From UTCFX2 sp963788305 (GTDB taxonomy: Bacteria; Chloroflexota; Anaerolineae; Anaerolineales; UBA4823), in contig CAWBGK010000019.1 of assembly GCA_963788305.1 (NCBI GenBank), positions 62,001 to 126,000 on the forward strand: a DNA stretch of 64,000 nt. Reading direction: 5' to 3'. The notes under the pieces are model-generated. The model was not told where the DNA came from. It did not search any database and worked only from the letters and a program-made list of their open reading frames with translations. This document shows positions 49,170 to 59,865 of the stretch, in pieces (within the stretch, counting starts at the first letter, position 1; each line of letters begins with the position of its first letter). The position numbers were made by a program, and so were the translations under genes.

Positions 49170-49317
49170 GTCTTCGCTCCACCATAATGTTACCCTTGCC
49201 GACGGCGCTGCATGGAATATACATCAGCTTAGCCGGCATTACAAGGTTCTCTTTTCCGAACAGCCCAAAAACCTGCGATGTCTTATCCGTGCTATAATCG
49301 CCAAAATGGAGTGAGCC

Positions 49318-49854
49318 ATGCCTGTTGATCCAACTGCCTTAACTAATTTTATGTTATTTCTCACAGCCTGGGGGGGGGCATTTATAGCTGCACTCTGGCT
49401 GAGCCTGGTCATCTGGACCTATCGTGACGTCCGCCAGCGCGCAAGAGACCCCTTTGCTCGCATCCTGGCAGTCCTGGTGGTCGCAGTCTTGTTTTTACCT
49501 GGGATCGTAATCTACCTGATCTTGCGCCCTCCGCATACGCTCGAAGAAGAATATCAGCATACGTTGGAAGAAGAAGCGCTGCTTCAATCTATTGAAGAAA
49601 GCGCCCTCTGTCCGGGGTGCTCACGGCGAATTAAAAAATCCTGGATCGTCTGCCCCAGCTGCCATACAAAACTAAAAAAACCCTGCCATCAATGCGGTAA
49701 ATTGATGGAGCTGCCCTGGAACCTGTGTCCATTCTGTGGAACAGCGGCTCCAGGCATGCGCCGGGAAAACATGTCTCTGGATGAAGCGCTGCGTCAGTAT
49801 ACCGGTGAAAATGAGAGCGAATCCACCGGTCAGGAGCCTGAGACTGTTCGATAG
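49318..49854 (+). CDS. Two-helix membrane protein with double zinc ribbon
   Basis: A 178-residue protein. Two N-terminal membrane helices (LTNFMLFLTAWGGAFIAALWLSL and ILAVLVVAVLFLPGIVIYLIL) are followed by two zinc ribbons, CPGCSRRIKKSWIVCPSC and CHQCGKLMELPWNLCPFC, facing the cytoplasm. Its acidic tail is likely disordered. GGAG lies seven bases before the ATG and TATAAT at 49293-49298, but no good -35 is seen. Such ribbons usually mediate protein or nucleic-acid contact. No function can be given. Confidence 0.78.
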   Translation: MPVDPTALTNFMLFLTAWGGAFIAALWLSLVIWTYRDVRQRARDPFARILAVLVVAVLFLPGIVIYLILRPPHTLEEEYQHTLEEEALLQSIEESALCPGCSRRIKKSWIVCPSCHTKLKKPCHQCGKLMELPWNLCPFCGTAAPGMRRENMSLDEALRQYTGENESESTGQEPETVR

Positions 49855-49934
49855 GCCCCAAACAATGCTCGAACTCGCACGCCTCAGATCCTCAGAAAGC
49901 CGATCCACGCAGTCTCAAAACCTACCGGTTTCAA

Positions 49935-50558
49935 ATGACGCCCTCCGAGCGGCTTGGGACCCAGCTGGCGAAGTGGCTATTTCCTCTTTTTGCCCGTTTG
50001 GATTATGAAATCAGCGAATCGCTTCCTGCCGCAGGACCGGTTATCCTCGCGGCGAATCATGTAACCAATTTCGATGTGTTTCCGATCCAATTCTCCATCA
50101 ACAGGCTAATTTTCTTCATGGGAAAAGCAGAGCTTTTTAATAACCCGGTTCTTGATTGGGGGTTTCGCCAGTTTGGAGGGTTCCCGGTAAACCGCGGCGA
50201 GCGTGACGATTGGGCTTTAGAGCACGCTGCTCAGGTTCTTGACCTCGGGCTGGTGCTGGGGATGTTCCCGGAAGGGAAGCGAAATAAAGGTCTTGGCCTG
50301 CACCCAGGCAAAACCGGTGTGGCTCGCCTGGCGATCCAGAAAGGATGTTCGATCCTCCCCGTTGCTCAAGATGGAACGCAAAAGATGTTCAAAGATTTCC
50401 CCAGGCGGCCCTCCGTTCATGTCCGGTTTGGCCAGCTGATCCAGCCTCATCCAGGCGAGACTGCGCTCAGCTTAACCGATCGGGTGATGTTCGCAATCGC
50501 AGAAATGCTCCCGTTGGAGGAACGCGGCGTGTACCGTCAGCGGCCCTCAGGTTTCTAA
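49935..50558 (+). CDS. plsC: 1-acyl-sn-glycerol-3-phosphate acyltransferase (PlsC family)
   Basis: A 207-residue membrane-associated acyltransferase of phospholipid synthesis. The catalytic HX4D motif is NHVTNFDVFP, the phosphate-binding motif is LGMFPEGKRNKG, and GGFPVNRGERDDWALEHA is the second block. The length is typical for the short bacterial form. It would make phosphatidic acid from lysophosphatidic acid and an acyl donor. No clear Shine-Dalgarno sequence precedes the ATG; the 80-bp gap from the zinc-ribbon gene has no other feature. Confidence 0.88.
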   Translation: MTPSERLGTQLAKWLFPLFARLDYEISESLPAAGPVILAANHVTNFDVFPIQFSINRLIFFMGKAELFNNPVLDWGFRQFGGFPVNRGERDDWALEHAAQVLDLGLVLGMFPEGKRNKGLGLHPGKTGVARLAIQKGCSILPVAQDGTQKMFKDFPRRPSVHVRFGQLIQPHPGETALSLTDRVMFAIAEMLPLEERGVYRQRPSGF

Positions 50559-50591
50559 TTTTCCCCGTTATTCAAATTCTAGGATAAACCC

Positions 50592-52266
50592 TCAGATGAC
50601 TTCCAGGTCTTGCTGCGTAGATAGGATTTCCGTTTCAGCCTGGTCGATGTCGGGCTTAATCCCCAACCGCTGACGGATTGCGTCCAGAAATCCCACAAAC
50701 AACGGGTGCGGACGGTTTGGCCTGGAGAGAAATTCCGGGTGGAACTGGGTGGCCAGCATGAAAGGATGGTCGGCCAGCTCCACGATCTCGACCAATTTCC
50801 CATCCGGGGATATCCCGCTGCAGACCATCCCGCCAGTTTCTAACATTTCCCGGTAAGCGTTGTTCAACTCAAAGCGATGACGGTGGCGCTCTTCAATCGA
50901 GGATTTTTGGTATGCCGCGGCAGCCCGCGTCCCAGGCACCAGCTGGCATGGATACAGACCCAGCCGCATGGTTCCTCCCATATCCGCAATGGAGCGCTGG
51001 TCTGGCATCAGATCGATCACCGGGTACTCGGTCGTGTGATCGAACTCTGTCGAGTTCGGATCATCGCTCCCAACTAGAATGACGCGCCAGCTCTACGACC
51101 ATCAACTGCATCCCGAGGCAAAGGCCCAGATACGGCACGTGATTCTCCCGGGCATAGCGAACAGCCTTGATTTTCCCTTCGATCCCCCGGCTGCCAAAAC
51201 CGCCAGGGACCAGGATCCCATCCGCTTTCTTGATGACATCCCAGCCCCGTTCCTTCTCCAGGTCTGAAGAATGCAGCCAATCAATCTCTACCTCAATCCC
51301 CAGTGAGAGTGCAGCGTGCTTCAGCGCTTCTCGGACGCTGAAATATGCATCATGCAGCTCAACATATTTTCCTACAAGCGCCACGTGCACGACCGGTTTC
51401 GGGCGGCGGACTTCTTGGATCAGGCGCTCCCATTCCCGCCAATCTGGCTGGCGACGAGCCTGCAAACCTAACCGCCCCATCAAGTAATCGCCAATTCCCA
51501 GCTTTTCCAGGATCAGGGGCACTTCGTAAAGCACCTGGGAAGTAACCAGCGGGACAACCGCCCTGCGCTCCACGTCGCAGAACAATGCGATCTTTTCCCG
51601 CAGGTCATCCTCCACCGGGAAATCAGAGCGTGCGACGATTACATCCGGCGAAATGCCGATCGAGCGCAGCTCGCGGACAGAATGTTGGGTGGGTTTTGTT
51701 TTCAGCTCAGAAGTCGCACCAATATGCGGCAGCCAGGTGACGTGGATCGAGACCGTATTTTCGCGTCCCAGGTCATTCCTCATCTGGCGCAAGGCTTCCA
51801 GGAACGGGAGCGACTCGATATCCCCAACTGTCCCGCCGATTTCGACCAGGACGATCTCGGCGCCGAGCGTCTTGGAGACCAGGCCTACTCGACGCTTGAT
51901 CTCATTTGTGATGTGGGGGATGACCTGGATGGTCCCACCCAGGTAGTCGCCGCGGCGCTCCTTGCTGATTACTTCAGCATAGACCTGGCCGGTGGTCACG
52001 TTGCAGACCCGGTTCAAGCTGACATCGATAAAACGCTCATAATGCCCAAGGTCCAGGTCCGTCTCGGCGCCGTCATCCAGGACGTAGACCTCTCCGTGCT
52101 GATAGGGGCTCATCGTCCCAGGATCGACGTTTATATAAGGATCCAGTTTTTGCACAGCAACGCTGAAACCGCGCTCTTTGAGCAGCCTGCCAATCGCAGC
52201 CGCGGTAACGCCTTTCCCAACCGAGCTGACTACACCACCGGTGAAGAAGATATATTTTGTCGCCAT
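50592..52266 (-). CDS. pyrG: CTP synthase (one frameshift)
   Basis: About 557 residues when joined: UTP + ATP + glutamine gives CTP. The synthetase domain begins KYIFFTGGVVSSVGKGVTAAAIGRLL (P-loop) and carries QKLDPYINVDPGTMSPYQHGEVYV and LVEIGGTVGDIESLPFLEA. The glutaminase domain has PGGFGSRGIEGK, the nucleophile Cys in YLGLCLGMQ, and His-Glu in ATQFHPEFLSRP. One indel near 51065, just after MVVELARH, splits the glutaminase region. The enzyme is essential, so this is very probably an error. Confidence 0.95.
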
Positions 52267-52363
52267 GCCACTTATCCTATCCGTTGCGCGGGGTCGATCA
52301 AAGGTCCATTTTCGAGTTTACCATAATATAGCAGCGATCAGTAATATAAATGGACGCCACCGG

Positions 52364-52392
52364 TTGACCCGAACACCTGACCATGATATAGT
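52364..52392 (+). promoter_or_regulatory. Sigma-70-type promoter for the secreted-protein/pth/mfd operon
   Basis: TTGACC, a 17-base spacer and TATAGT, with predicted transcript start about five bases before the ATG at 52404. The leader would be almost absent. Confidence 0.7.
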
Positions 52393-52403
52393 AGCAAGTT
52401 GTC

Positions 52404-53084
52404 ATGCGAAGATTGCCATTCCTGCTCCTGCTTTTTTTGATGCTAATCGCTTTGTCGGTTAACGCTGCTCAGGCGCGCCAGTTGGACCAGCAATCCACCC
52501 CAACTCCCCAGCCAGACGACACGATCCAGATCCTATCTCCGCAGACCGGTCAGGCGCTTCAGGGCAGCATCCCAGTCATCGTGAATACAACCCTCGAGAA
52601 CTTCCAGACTGTAGAATTAACCTTTGGATACGCTCAGGATCCTTCCCAGACCTGGTTCCTGATCAAGCAGGGGATTCAGCCGGTCACCGGGACGATGCTG
52701 GCGCTCTGGGATACGGGGATGCTCACAGATGGCGATTACAATCTTCGGATGGAAGTGACCTTCAAGGATAGCAGCCAGAAATCGGTGACCGTGACCGGGT
52801 TGAGGGTCCGAAATTATTCGCCCATCGAAACCAATACCCCGCTGCCGCCTCAGCCAACTGCGACCGCTGCCCCTGCCCGAACTCCTACATTCACCCCGCC
52901 GTTTGCGCCTTCCCAGGTTCCGCCAGCGGCGCCCCCTTCCCCGACTCCGTTGGCGAGAAATCCGGCAGAGCTGGATCAGCAGGAATTATTAGACTATGCG
53001 ATCAAAGGCGTCTTGATCGTGGTCGGTCTGTTCGCCTTCGCCGGGATGATTGGCGGGGTTCGCAGATTAGGGCGTAAAAATTGA
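52404..53084 (+). CDS. Secreted Ig-like protein with C-terminal membrane anchor
   Basis: A 226-residue protein with signal peptide (LPFLLLLFLMLIALSVNAAQA), a single Ig-like beta domain (residues ~40-140, IQILSPQTGQALQGSIPVIVNT), a Pro/Thr-rich stalk (PPQPTATAAPARTPTFTPPFAP) and a final membrane helix (IKGVLIVVGLFAFAGMIGG) with basic residues after it. This is a surface stalk protein without recognisable enzymatic motifs. Its stop overlaps the start of pth (TGATG), so it is the first gene of that operon. The pairing is probably a matter of transcription rather than function. Confidence 0.75.
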   Translation: MRRLPFLLLLFLMLIALSVNAAQARQLDQQSTPTPQPDDTIQILSPQTGQALQGSIPVIVNTTLENFQTVELTFGYAQDPSQTWFLIKQGIQPVTGTMLALWDTGMLTDGDYNLRMEVTFKDSSQKSVTVTGLRVRNYSPIETNTPLPPQPTATAAPARTPTFTPPFAPSQVPPAAPPSPTPLARNPAELDQQELLDYAIKGVLIVVGLFAFAGMIGGVRRLGRKN

Positions 53085-53698
53085 TGTTCAATAAATCGAG
53101 CCAAACGCCTGGCGAGATTCCCGCCTTTTTCCTGATTGCTGGATTGGGTAATCCCGGCATCCAGTACCGCTTCAACCGTCACAATGTCGGTTTCATGGTC
53201 CTCGACCGGTTCGCAGCGAAAGTGGATCTCAAATTTACCCGGGTGGAGTCAAAGGCGCTGGTCACAAAAGCCGAGATCGACGGAAAAAGGATCATCCTTG
53301 CCAAACCGCACACCTACATGAACCTTTCCGGCCAGGCGGTTGGCGCGCTGTTAAAGTATTATAAAATCTCTTTAGATCGCTTGCTCGTAGCGTCCGATGA
53401 TGTCGACCTGCCTTTAGGGACACTGCGCCTGCGCCCCGGCGGAGGCTCGGCAGGACAGAAAGGGATTGCTTCCATTATTGACAGGTTGGGGACTCAAGAC
53501 TTCCCACGCTTGCGCGTTGGGATCGGCCGCCCCCCAGGCAGGATGGATTCCGCTGATTATGTGCTGCAGGATTTTTCCAGCGGCGAAAGGGTCATCCTGG
53601 TCGAAACGTTGGATCGAGCAGTAAATTCAATCCTGTCCTTTATAAATGAAGGCCTGGATGCAGCAATGAACCAATACAACGGTACGGTTATTGAGTAA
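53084..53698 (+). CDS. pth: Peptidyl-tRNA hydrolase
   Basis: A 204-residue hydrolase that frees tRNA from abortive peptidyl-tRNA. IAGLGNPGIQYRFNRHNVGFMVLDR contains the catalytic His and the conserved Asn, KPHTYMNLSG the second Asn, and VASDDVDLPLG the Asp. The loop usually GGHNG reads GGSAGQKGI here, so the third Asn is missing, a variant I believe occurs in related lineages. It has about 16 extra residues at its N-terminus before the usual start. Its stop overlaps the ATG of mfd (TAATG), giving a coupled pair. Confidence 0.93.
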   Translation: MFNKSSQTPGEIPAFFLIAGLGNPGIQYRFNRHNVGFMVLDRFAAKVDLKFTRVESKALVTKAEIDGKRIILAKPHTYMNLSGQAVGALLKYYKISLDRLLVASDDVDLPLGTLRLRPGGGSAGQKGIASIIDRLGTQDFPRLRVGIGRPPGRMDSADYVLQDFSSGERVILVETLDRAVNSILSFINEGLDAAMNQYNGTVIE

Positions 53699-56600
53699 TG
53701 CCACAGACAGCCGGATTAGAGCTCCTGATCGGTCCAATCATCCAGTCTGAGAAGAACCTCCTGGTCAGTTTGGAAGCCGGGACATCCGAGCCGCCGCTGG
53801 GATTGCGGCGTTCAGCTCGCCTGCCTGTCCTCGCCGGTCTGTATTCCGAGCTTAAGCGGACTATTCTTATCGTCACGGACCGGGCCGATCGCGCCCTGAC
53901 GATATTCGATGAGCTTGGGCTTTGGCTGCCCGATGCGCCGCGTTTGCTCTTCCCTGAGCCAACGCCGCTTTTTTACGAAAATGCATCCTGGGGCGAGAGC
54001 ACTCGCCGCGAGCGTCTGACAGCGCTCACGACCCTGGCTGCATATCATATCCCGGGCGCATCGCGCCTCGATCAGCCGCCAATTTTGGTCGCGCCAGCGC
54101 GCGCCTTAATGACACGTACCATCCCTCGCCGGGATTTCCTGAAAGCCGCACGGACGTTGAAGGTCGGTCAGGTGATTCGGATAGACGAGCTAACCAGGAT
54201 CTGTCTGCGGTTGAATTACGAATCCGTCAACACCGTCATTGCTCCAGGACAGTTTGCCCGGCGTGGAGGCATTCTGGATATCTGGCCGACGGCCGAGGCT
54301 CAGCCGCGTCGTCTGGAATTCTTTGGCGATGAGATCGACACACTTCGTGAATTTGATCCCAGCACCCAGAGGACTTCAAAACCATCTGATGATGCAGACG
54401 AGGCGCGCATCCTGATTACCCCGGCGCGCGAATTTCTGCTGCGGGACGGCGAGCTTCCAACCGGATTGGATGAGGGCCCAAGCGAATTCTATCTGCCGCT
54501 TTTTCATCCCACACCAGCTGGCTTGCTCGATTATCTGCCTCGCCATGCATTGGTTTTGGTTGATGATCGACAGGCGTTGGAAGAGGCGATTTCCGAGATT
54601 GAAACACAGGCAATCGAAACCCGGCGCGACTCGATCTCTGAAGGAACGCTCCCCGAAGACTTCCCGGTCCCGTATCTAACCCTCGATGAGATCAACGACA
54701 TGTTGAGCGTCCATCTGACCCAGGATCTAGCTCAAAGCGGGAAAGAGCTTGAGGTTGAGCTGGAACCCGAAAATGTCAGGCTGTTCGGCCAGCGCTTCCA
54801 ACCTGGTGAGCGTTTCTTAGGACGTTTGAAGACTTTGATGGAGTCGTTGAAAGCACGGTTTCAGGCCGGCGAAGTGCTGGTGATCGTCTCTCGCCAATCT
54901 GCCCGACTGCGCGAGCTGTGGCAAGAACAGCGCCTATCGAACGGTGCTGGCTGGCCGGTATTTATTGAAGGCAGCCTATCAGAAGGTTGGAGCTTCGCAA
55001 CAGAAACTGGTGGTCTGATCCATTTACTGACGGATGGCGAAATCTTCGGCTGGCGCAGGCCAGAGCCGCGCCGCAGGGCTAAGCGCTATGCTGAAGCCCC
55101 AGAGAGCGGCTACTCTGACCTCCTTGTCGATGAATATGTCGTCCATGTTGACCATGGGATCGGGCGTTATATCGGGCTGGTGCGCCGTAGCGTCGATGGG
55201 TTTGAGCGCGAATATCTGACGATTGAGTATGCCGACGATTCTCACCTTTTCGTCCCGGTCCATCAGGCTGACCGGCTGACCCGTTATGTCGGCTCGGACA
55301 GCCGTCCCCCAACGCTCAGCCGTCTGGGCAGCAGTGAGTGGCGCAATGTAAAAGCTTACGTTAAGGAGTCTGTCCAGGAAGTTGCAGAGGAGCTCCTGGA
55401 GCTTTATGCGAAGCGAAGCGTGGTCCAGGGATATGAGTTCGCTGAAGACTCAATCTGGCAGCAGGAGTTGGAGGCAAGCTTTCCCTATATTGAAACGGAC
55501 GACCAGATGCGAGTGCTTTCAGAAGTCAAGCGTGACATGCACCTCGCCCGCCCGATGGACCGCCTGATCTGCGGTGATGTCGGTTATGGAAAGACCGAAG
55601 TTGCGCTGCGGGCCGCATTCAAAGCCGTCGAAAATGGAAAGCAAGTCGCAATCCTGGTCCCTACCACGGTGCTGGCTCAGCAGCATTTCCAGACCTTCAC
55701 ACAGCGCCTGTCGGCTTTCCCCGTCGAAGTTGAGATGCTCTCGCGGTTCCGCTCCCCGCAGCAGCAGCACGAGATCGTCTCAAAACTGTCGAACGGTAAA
55801 GTGGATATTGTGATCGGTACGCACCGTCTGCTGTCTTCCGATGTGAATTTCAAGGATCTCGGTCTGCTGATCATCGATGAAGAACAGCGTTTCGGTGTCA
55901 CCCATAAAGAGAAGCTCAAGCAAATGCGCACGGAAGTCGATGTGCTGACGCTGACTGCGACGCCGAATTCCTCGCACACTATATATGGCGCTGAGCGGTG
56001 TGCGCGACATTTCGACCATCAATACACCGCCAGAAGAGCGTTTGCCGATCGTCACGCATGTCGGTCCTTATTCTCCGCGGCTTGTCAAGCAGGCGATCCA
56101 GCGTGAATTGGAGCGCGGCGGTCAGATTTTTTTCGTCCATAATCGAGTCCAGACCATCGGAGCAATGCACAGCCACCTGCAGCAGATGGTCCCCGAAGCG
56201 CGTATCACTGTCGCTCACGGCCAGATGGACGAGACCCGGCTCGCCAGTCGGATGGAGGCCTTTTCACGTGGCGACGTAGATGTGCTCCTCTCGACCTCCA
56301 TCATTGAGTCTGGCCTGGATATCCCCAACGCAAATACATTGATCGTCGATCGGGCAGACACATTCGGTCTGGCGCAGCTTTATCAGCTGCGCGGCAGGGT
56401 TGGGCACGGCGCGCAGCGCGCCTATGCATATTTCTTCCGGCATAACCGCAAATCGCCGACCTATGAAGGCCGTCAGCGGCTGGAAACGATCGCAGAGAAT
56501 ACCCAGCTCGGTGCAGGTTTCTCCATTGCGATCCGCGACCTGGAAATCCGCGGCACTGGCGATATCCTCGGCACCCGCCAACATGGGCATATCGCTGCTG

Positions 56601-57148
56601 TCGGATTTCACTTGTACACCAGCATGCTGGCCCAGGCTGTCCACCGCTTGCGGTCAGGATCGGATCAGCAGAATGTCCCAACCATCCCCGGCGCCAGCCT
56701 GCCGTTGAATCCAGTCAATGTTGAGCTGCCGCTGCCGTCCGCGATCCCGGTCGATTATGTCTCGGATAACCGCGTCCGCCTGGGGCTATACCGGCGCATG
56801 GCCGAAGCCAGGGAAACCACCGATCTGGAAGCGATGATCGAGGAGTTTACGGATCGCTTCGGTCCCATACCGGAGGCGGTCAGCAACCTTTTCACCCAGT
56901 TCAAGATCAAGCTTTTCGCCGAACGCGCCGGTCTCGCCTCGCTGACTGTAGAAAACGGCCAGTATGCGCTTCGCTTCCCGGATGGCGAAATCCCGGAAGA
57001 TCTGCCTGCGCTTGGACCACAGGTGCGCCTTGGTAGGACCGCATTATGGATCCCGATCCCGGATGCTGCGGGTGGGCTCGAGCTGCTGTTGGAAATTCTC
57101 GACGGGCTTCAGGTCCGTGAAAAATCGCCCGTATCGGAGGCAGGCTGA
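53698..57148 (+). CDS. mfd: Transcription-repair coupling factor Mfd (one frameshift)
   Basis: About 1150 residues when joined. The UvrB-homology region is at the N-terminus (RRGGILDIWPTAEAQPRRLEFFGDEIDTLREFD), the RNA-polymerase-interacting domain starts around VDEYVVHVDHGIGRYIGL, and the translocase motors follow. GDVGYGKTEVALRAAFKAV is Walker A, IIDEEQRFGVTHKEKLK is motif II, VHNRVQTI and STSIIESGLDIPNANTLIVDRAD are motifs IV-V, and YQLRGRVGHGAQRAYAYF is motif VI. An extra base near 55966 splits TATP from IPRTLYMALSGVRD. Mfd removes stalled RNA polymerase and recruits UvrA. The next gene starts two bases after its stop. Confidence 0.95.
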
Positions 57149-57149
57149 G

Positions 57150-57820
57150 ATGGCGCTTTTCCCGGCTGGAATTCCCCTCTCCAAACGCCTGTTCGACCTG
57201 CTGGCATCGGCCTCCGGCTTGTTGATTCTTTCACCTATCCTGATCGTCCTGGCGCTTTTCGTTCGATTCAAGCTGGGGTCGCCGGTTCTGTTCAAGCAGC
57301 TCCGCCCAGGCTTGAAGAGCCGTCCTTTTTGGATCTATAAATTCCGATCGATGGCTGATCTTCGCGATGAACAGGGCGAATTGCTTCCTGATCAGGCAAG
57401 AACTCTCCGCCTGGGGAGAGTACTTGCGCTCCACCAGCCTGGATGAGCTGCCCGAGCTGCTCAATGTGCTGCGTGGCGAGATGAGCTTCGTCGGACCGCG
57501 CCCGCTCCTGATGAGCTATCTGGCTCGCTACAGCCCAGAGCAAGCCCGCCGCCATGACGCTCTCCCGGGGATCACAGGCTGGGCCCAGGTCAATGGTCGG
57601 AATGTGCTGACACTGGGAAGATAAATTCCGGTTGGACGTCTGGTACGTCGATCACTGGTCATTTTGGCTGGATATCCGCATTCTGCTGGCAACGCTGGGA
57701 AAAGTGATCCGTCGGGAAGGGATCAGCCAACCCGGGTATGCCACAGCCGAGGAGTTCATGGGCTCAAATGATTTTTCTGATGTTGAATCACCAGGGCAGG
57801 CAGGAGACCATGTCTGCTGA
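57150..57820 (+). CDS. Initiating sugar-phosphate transferase (PglC/WcaJ-like monotopic PGT; two frameshifts)
   Basis: About 220 residues when joined, a small phosphoglycosyl transferase moving a sugar-1-phosphate from a UDP-sugar to undecaprenyl phosphate to start a glycan. The reentrant N-terminus SKRLFDLLASASGLLILSPILI, the catalytic region KFRSM, and DELPELLNVLRGEMSFVGPRP and PGITGWAQVNGR are all present. The last part (WEDKFRLDVWYVDHWSFWLDIRI) needs an indel near 57614, and another lies near 57434. The short form without the N-terminal helices matches PglC, which accepts diamino sugars. Its stop overlaps the start of the dehydrogenase E1-alpha gene by 11 bases, so the two are coupled. 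Confidence 0.87.
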
Positions 57821-58754
57821 AAACTTAATCGATAACAACGAGCTTTACCGGATCATGTTCCGGATCCGCCGTTTTGAAGAGACGGTATTGGAAAATTTTT
57901 CCAGGGGCGTTTTTTTTGGCACCACGCACACCTACCTCGGCGAAGAAGCCGATGCTGCCGGTGTGCTCACGAATCTGAGTGAGGCTGATATCGTTTTCAG
58001 CAACCACCGCTGCCATGGTCACTTCCTCGCCTGCGGTGGAAGTCCGGTCGCGCTGTTTGCCGAGATGATGGGGAAATCCAGCGGAGTTTGCGGAGGAAGG
58101 GGCGGCTCGCAGCATCTGCACTGGCACAATTTCTACTCCAATGGCGTGCAGGGAGGCATCCTGCCGATTGCGACCGGGATGGCAGTGGCTGAGAAGTGGA
58201 AAGAGAGCGGAGCTGTGACGGTCGTTTTCCTCGGCGACGGCACGCTGGGGGAGGGCGTTCTCTATGAATCGTTGAATCTGGCCTCGCTCTGGGGCGCTCC
58301 CATCCTGTATGTCGTCGAAAACAACCGGATCGCCCAGACTACACCGATCGAGCTGGCCGTCTCGGGCAGCATTTCCGCCCGGTTCGAGGCTTTCGGCATC
58401 CCGGCTGCAGAGCTCGATAGCAGCGATGTGCTGGAAATCCTCCCGCTGGCAAAGCGGCTGCTCGCTGAAATCCGGCAGAACTTGAAGCCGCGCGCTCTCA
58501 TCATCGAAACGGTTCGCTTTGGACCGCACTCGAAAGGCGACGATACTCGCCCGCCGGAAGTGGTTTCCAGGCTCCGGCAGGATCGCGATCCGCTTACCAT
58601 TCACGCCAGACGACTCGATCCAGCCGCGCGAGCCGGGATCGAAGCTGAGGTCCAGGTCGAGATCGACACCGCATTCCAGGCCGCCCTGGAGAGCCCTACC
58701 CCAAATCCAATCCTGGATGAGACGGGCGCTTTAGGACAACGTCTTTTCGATTGA
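57810..58754 (+). CDS. Thiamine-diphosphate 2-oxoacid dehydrogenase E1, alpha subunit
   Basis: A 314-residue E1-alpha protein of the pyruvate/acetoin/branched-chain class. The ThDP/Mg site is complete: FLGDGTLGEGVLYESLNLASLWGAPILYVVENN is the GDG...NN motif. FSNHRCHGHFLACGG and GGRGGSQHLHWHNFYSNGVQGGILPIATG are the substrate-channel blocks. It would decarboxylate a 2-oxoacid and reductively acylate lipoate together with the beta subunit. AGGAG lies five bases before the ATG. The upstream neighbour is a glycan-initiating transferase, and no normal E2 or E3 gene is present nearby, so this is not a central-metabolism operon. The next gene follows after eight bases. Confidence 0.88.
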   Translation: MSAENLIDNNELYRIMFRIRRFEETVLENFSRGVFFGTTHTYLGEEADAAGVLTNLSEADIVFSNHRCHGHFLACGGSPVALFAEMMGKSSGVCGGRGGSQHLHWHNFYSNGVQGGILPIATGMAVAEKWKESGAVTVVFLGDGTLGEGVLYESLNLASLWGAPILYVVENNRIAQTTPIELAVSGSISARFEAFGIPAAELDSSDVLEILPLAKRLLAEIRQNLKPRALIIETVRFGPHSKGDDTRPPEVVSRLRQDRDPLTIHARRLDPAARAGIEAEVQVEIDTAFQAALESPTPNPILDETGALGQRLFD

Positions 58755-58762
58755 GGATCAAA

Positions 58763-59801
58763 ATGGCCAGTGTATTGGATTCCTTAAATTCCGCCCTGGT
58801 TCGGGCTCTCAGCGACGATCAACGGGTGATCCTGCTCGGTGAAGATGTCCTTGATCCCTATGGCGGTGCATTCAAAGTGACCCGCGGGCTTTCCGATCTC
58901 TTTCCCGGGCGTGTGCTGACCACTCCGATTTCTGAAGCTGGTATCGTCGGCATCGCGACCGGGATGGCGCTGCGCGGGTTTCGTCCGGTGGTCGAGATCA
59001 TGTTCGGTGATTTCATCACACTGGCGGCCGACCAGCTCGATCAACCATGCGTCCAAGTTCCGATGGATGTACAACCAGCAGGCAAGCGTCCCGCTGGTCG
59101 TTCGCACCCCGATGGGCGGGAGGCGGGGTTACGGGCCTACCCACAGCCAGACCCTCGAAAAGCTGTTCCTCGGGGTGCCTGGGCTGCGGGTACTTGCGCC
59201 TTGCGCTCTGGGCGACCCGGGAAAACTGCTCCATCAAGCCATTTTCGACGATGATCCCGTCCTTTTCATTGAAAATAAGCTTCTTTATCTGCTCCGCACC
59301 CAGGAAATCGAGGGGGACAGTGAGTTCGAGATCCAGGAACGCTTGCCAGAACCAGAGAATTCCCATTCGGGGGTAAATCCCTATGCCCCAACCTACATTT
59401 TAAAGGTGCGCGGGGCTCCGCAGGCCGCTCTGACCCTGGCGACATACGGTTATATGGTAGAGCTTGCCCGCCAGGCCGCACTCCGGCTGGCGTATGATCA
59501 GGAGATTTTTGTTGAGCTCGTCGCCCCAACCCAGCTGGCTCCATTCGCAACAGCTGAAATCCTGGAGTCCGTTGGCAGGACCCGTAGGCTGCTGACCCTG
59601 GAGGAAGGAACACGGCCCCTTGGCTGGGGCGCAGAAATCGTTTCTCAGGCCGCCCAGGCGCTCGGACCTCGCCTGCTGGCATCCGATCGGATCGCTGCCT
59701 TGAACCTGCCCGTACCAGCTAGCGGGCTGCTTGAAGCCAATGTACTCCCGGATATTGAATCTATCCTTGCAAAATGCCAAAAAATCGTCATCCAAAGGTA
59801 A
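58763..59801 (+). CDS. 2-oxoacid dehydrogenase E1, beta subunit (one frameshift)
   Basis: About 346 residues when joined, the transketolase-like E1-beta partner of the preceding gene. The N-terminus (VILLGEDVLDPYGGAFKVTRGLSDLFPGRV; TTPISEAGIVGIATGMALRGFRPVVEIMFGDF) and the second half (VPLVVRTPMGGRRGYGPTHSQTLEKLFLGVPGLRVL; DPVLFIENKLLY) are typical, including the Glu residue near the thiamine ring. The C-terminal domain (RTRRLLTLEEGTRPLGWGAEI) is complete. The frame changes near 59045, at DQL/INHASKF. GAGG lies before the ATG. Together with the alpha subunit it forms an alpha2-beta2 type E1. Confidence 0.87.
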
Positions 59802-59865
59802 AATAAGCTCTCAGACGAATAGTATTTTTTAGACAAAATTTATCGATATCAGAGAGACGGCAACA

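Noticed and set aside
55960..55985. Programmed ribosomal frameshift in mfd
   Set aside because: There is no slippery heptamer with a following structure, and similar single-base breaks occur in many unrelated genes in the window.
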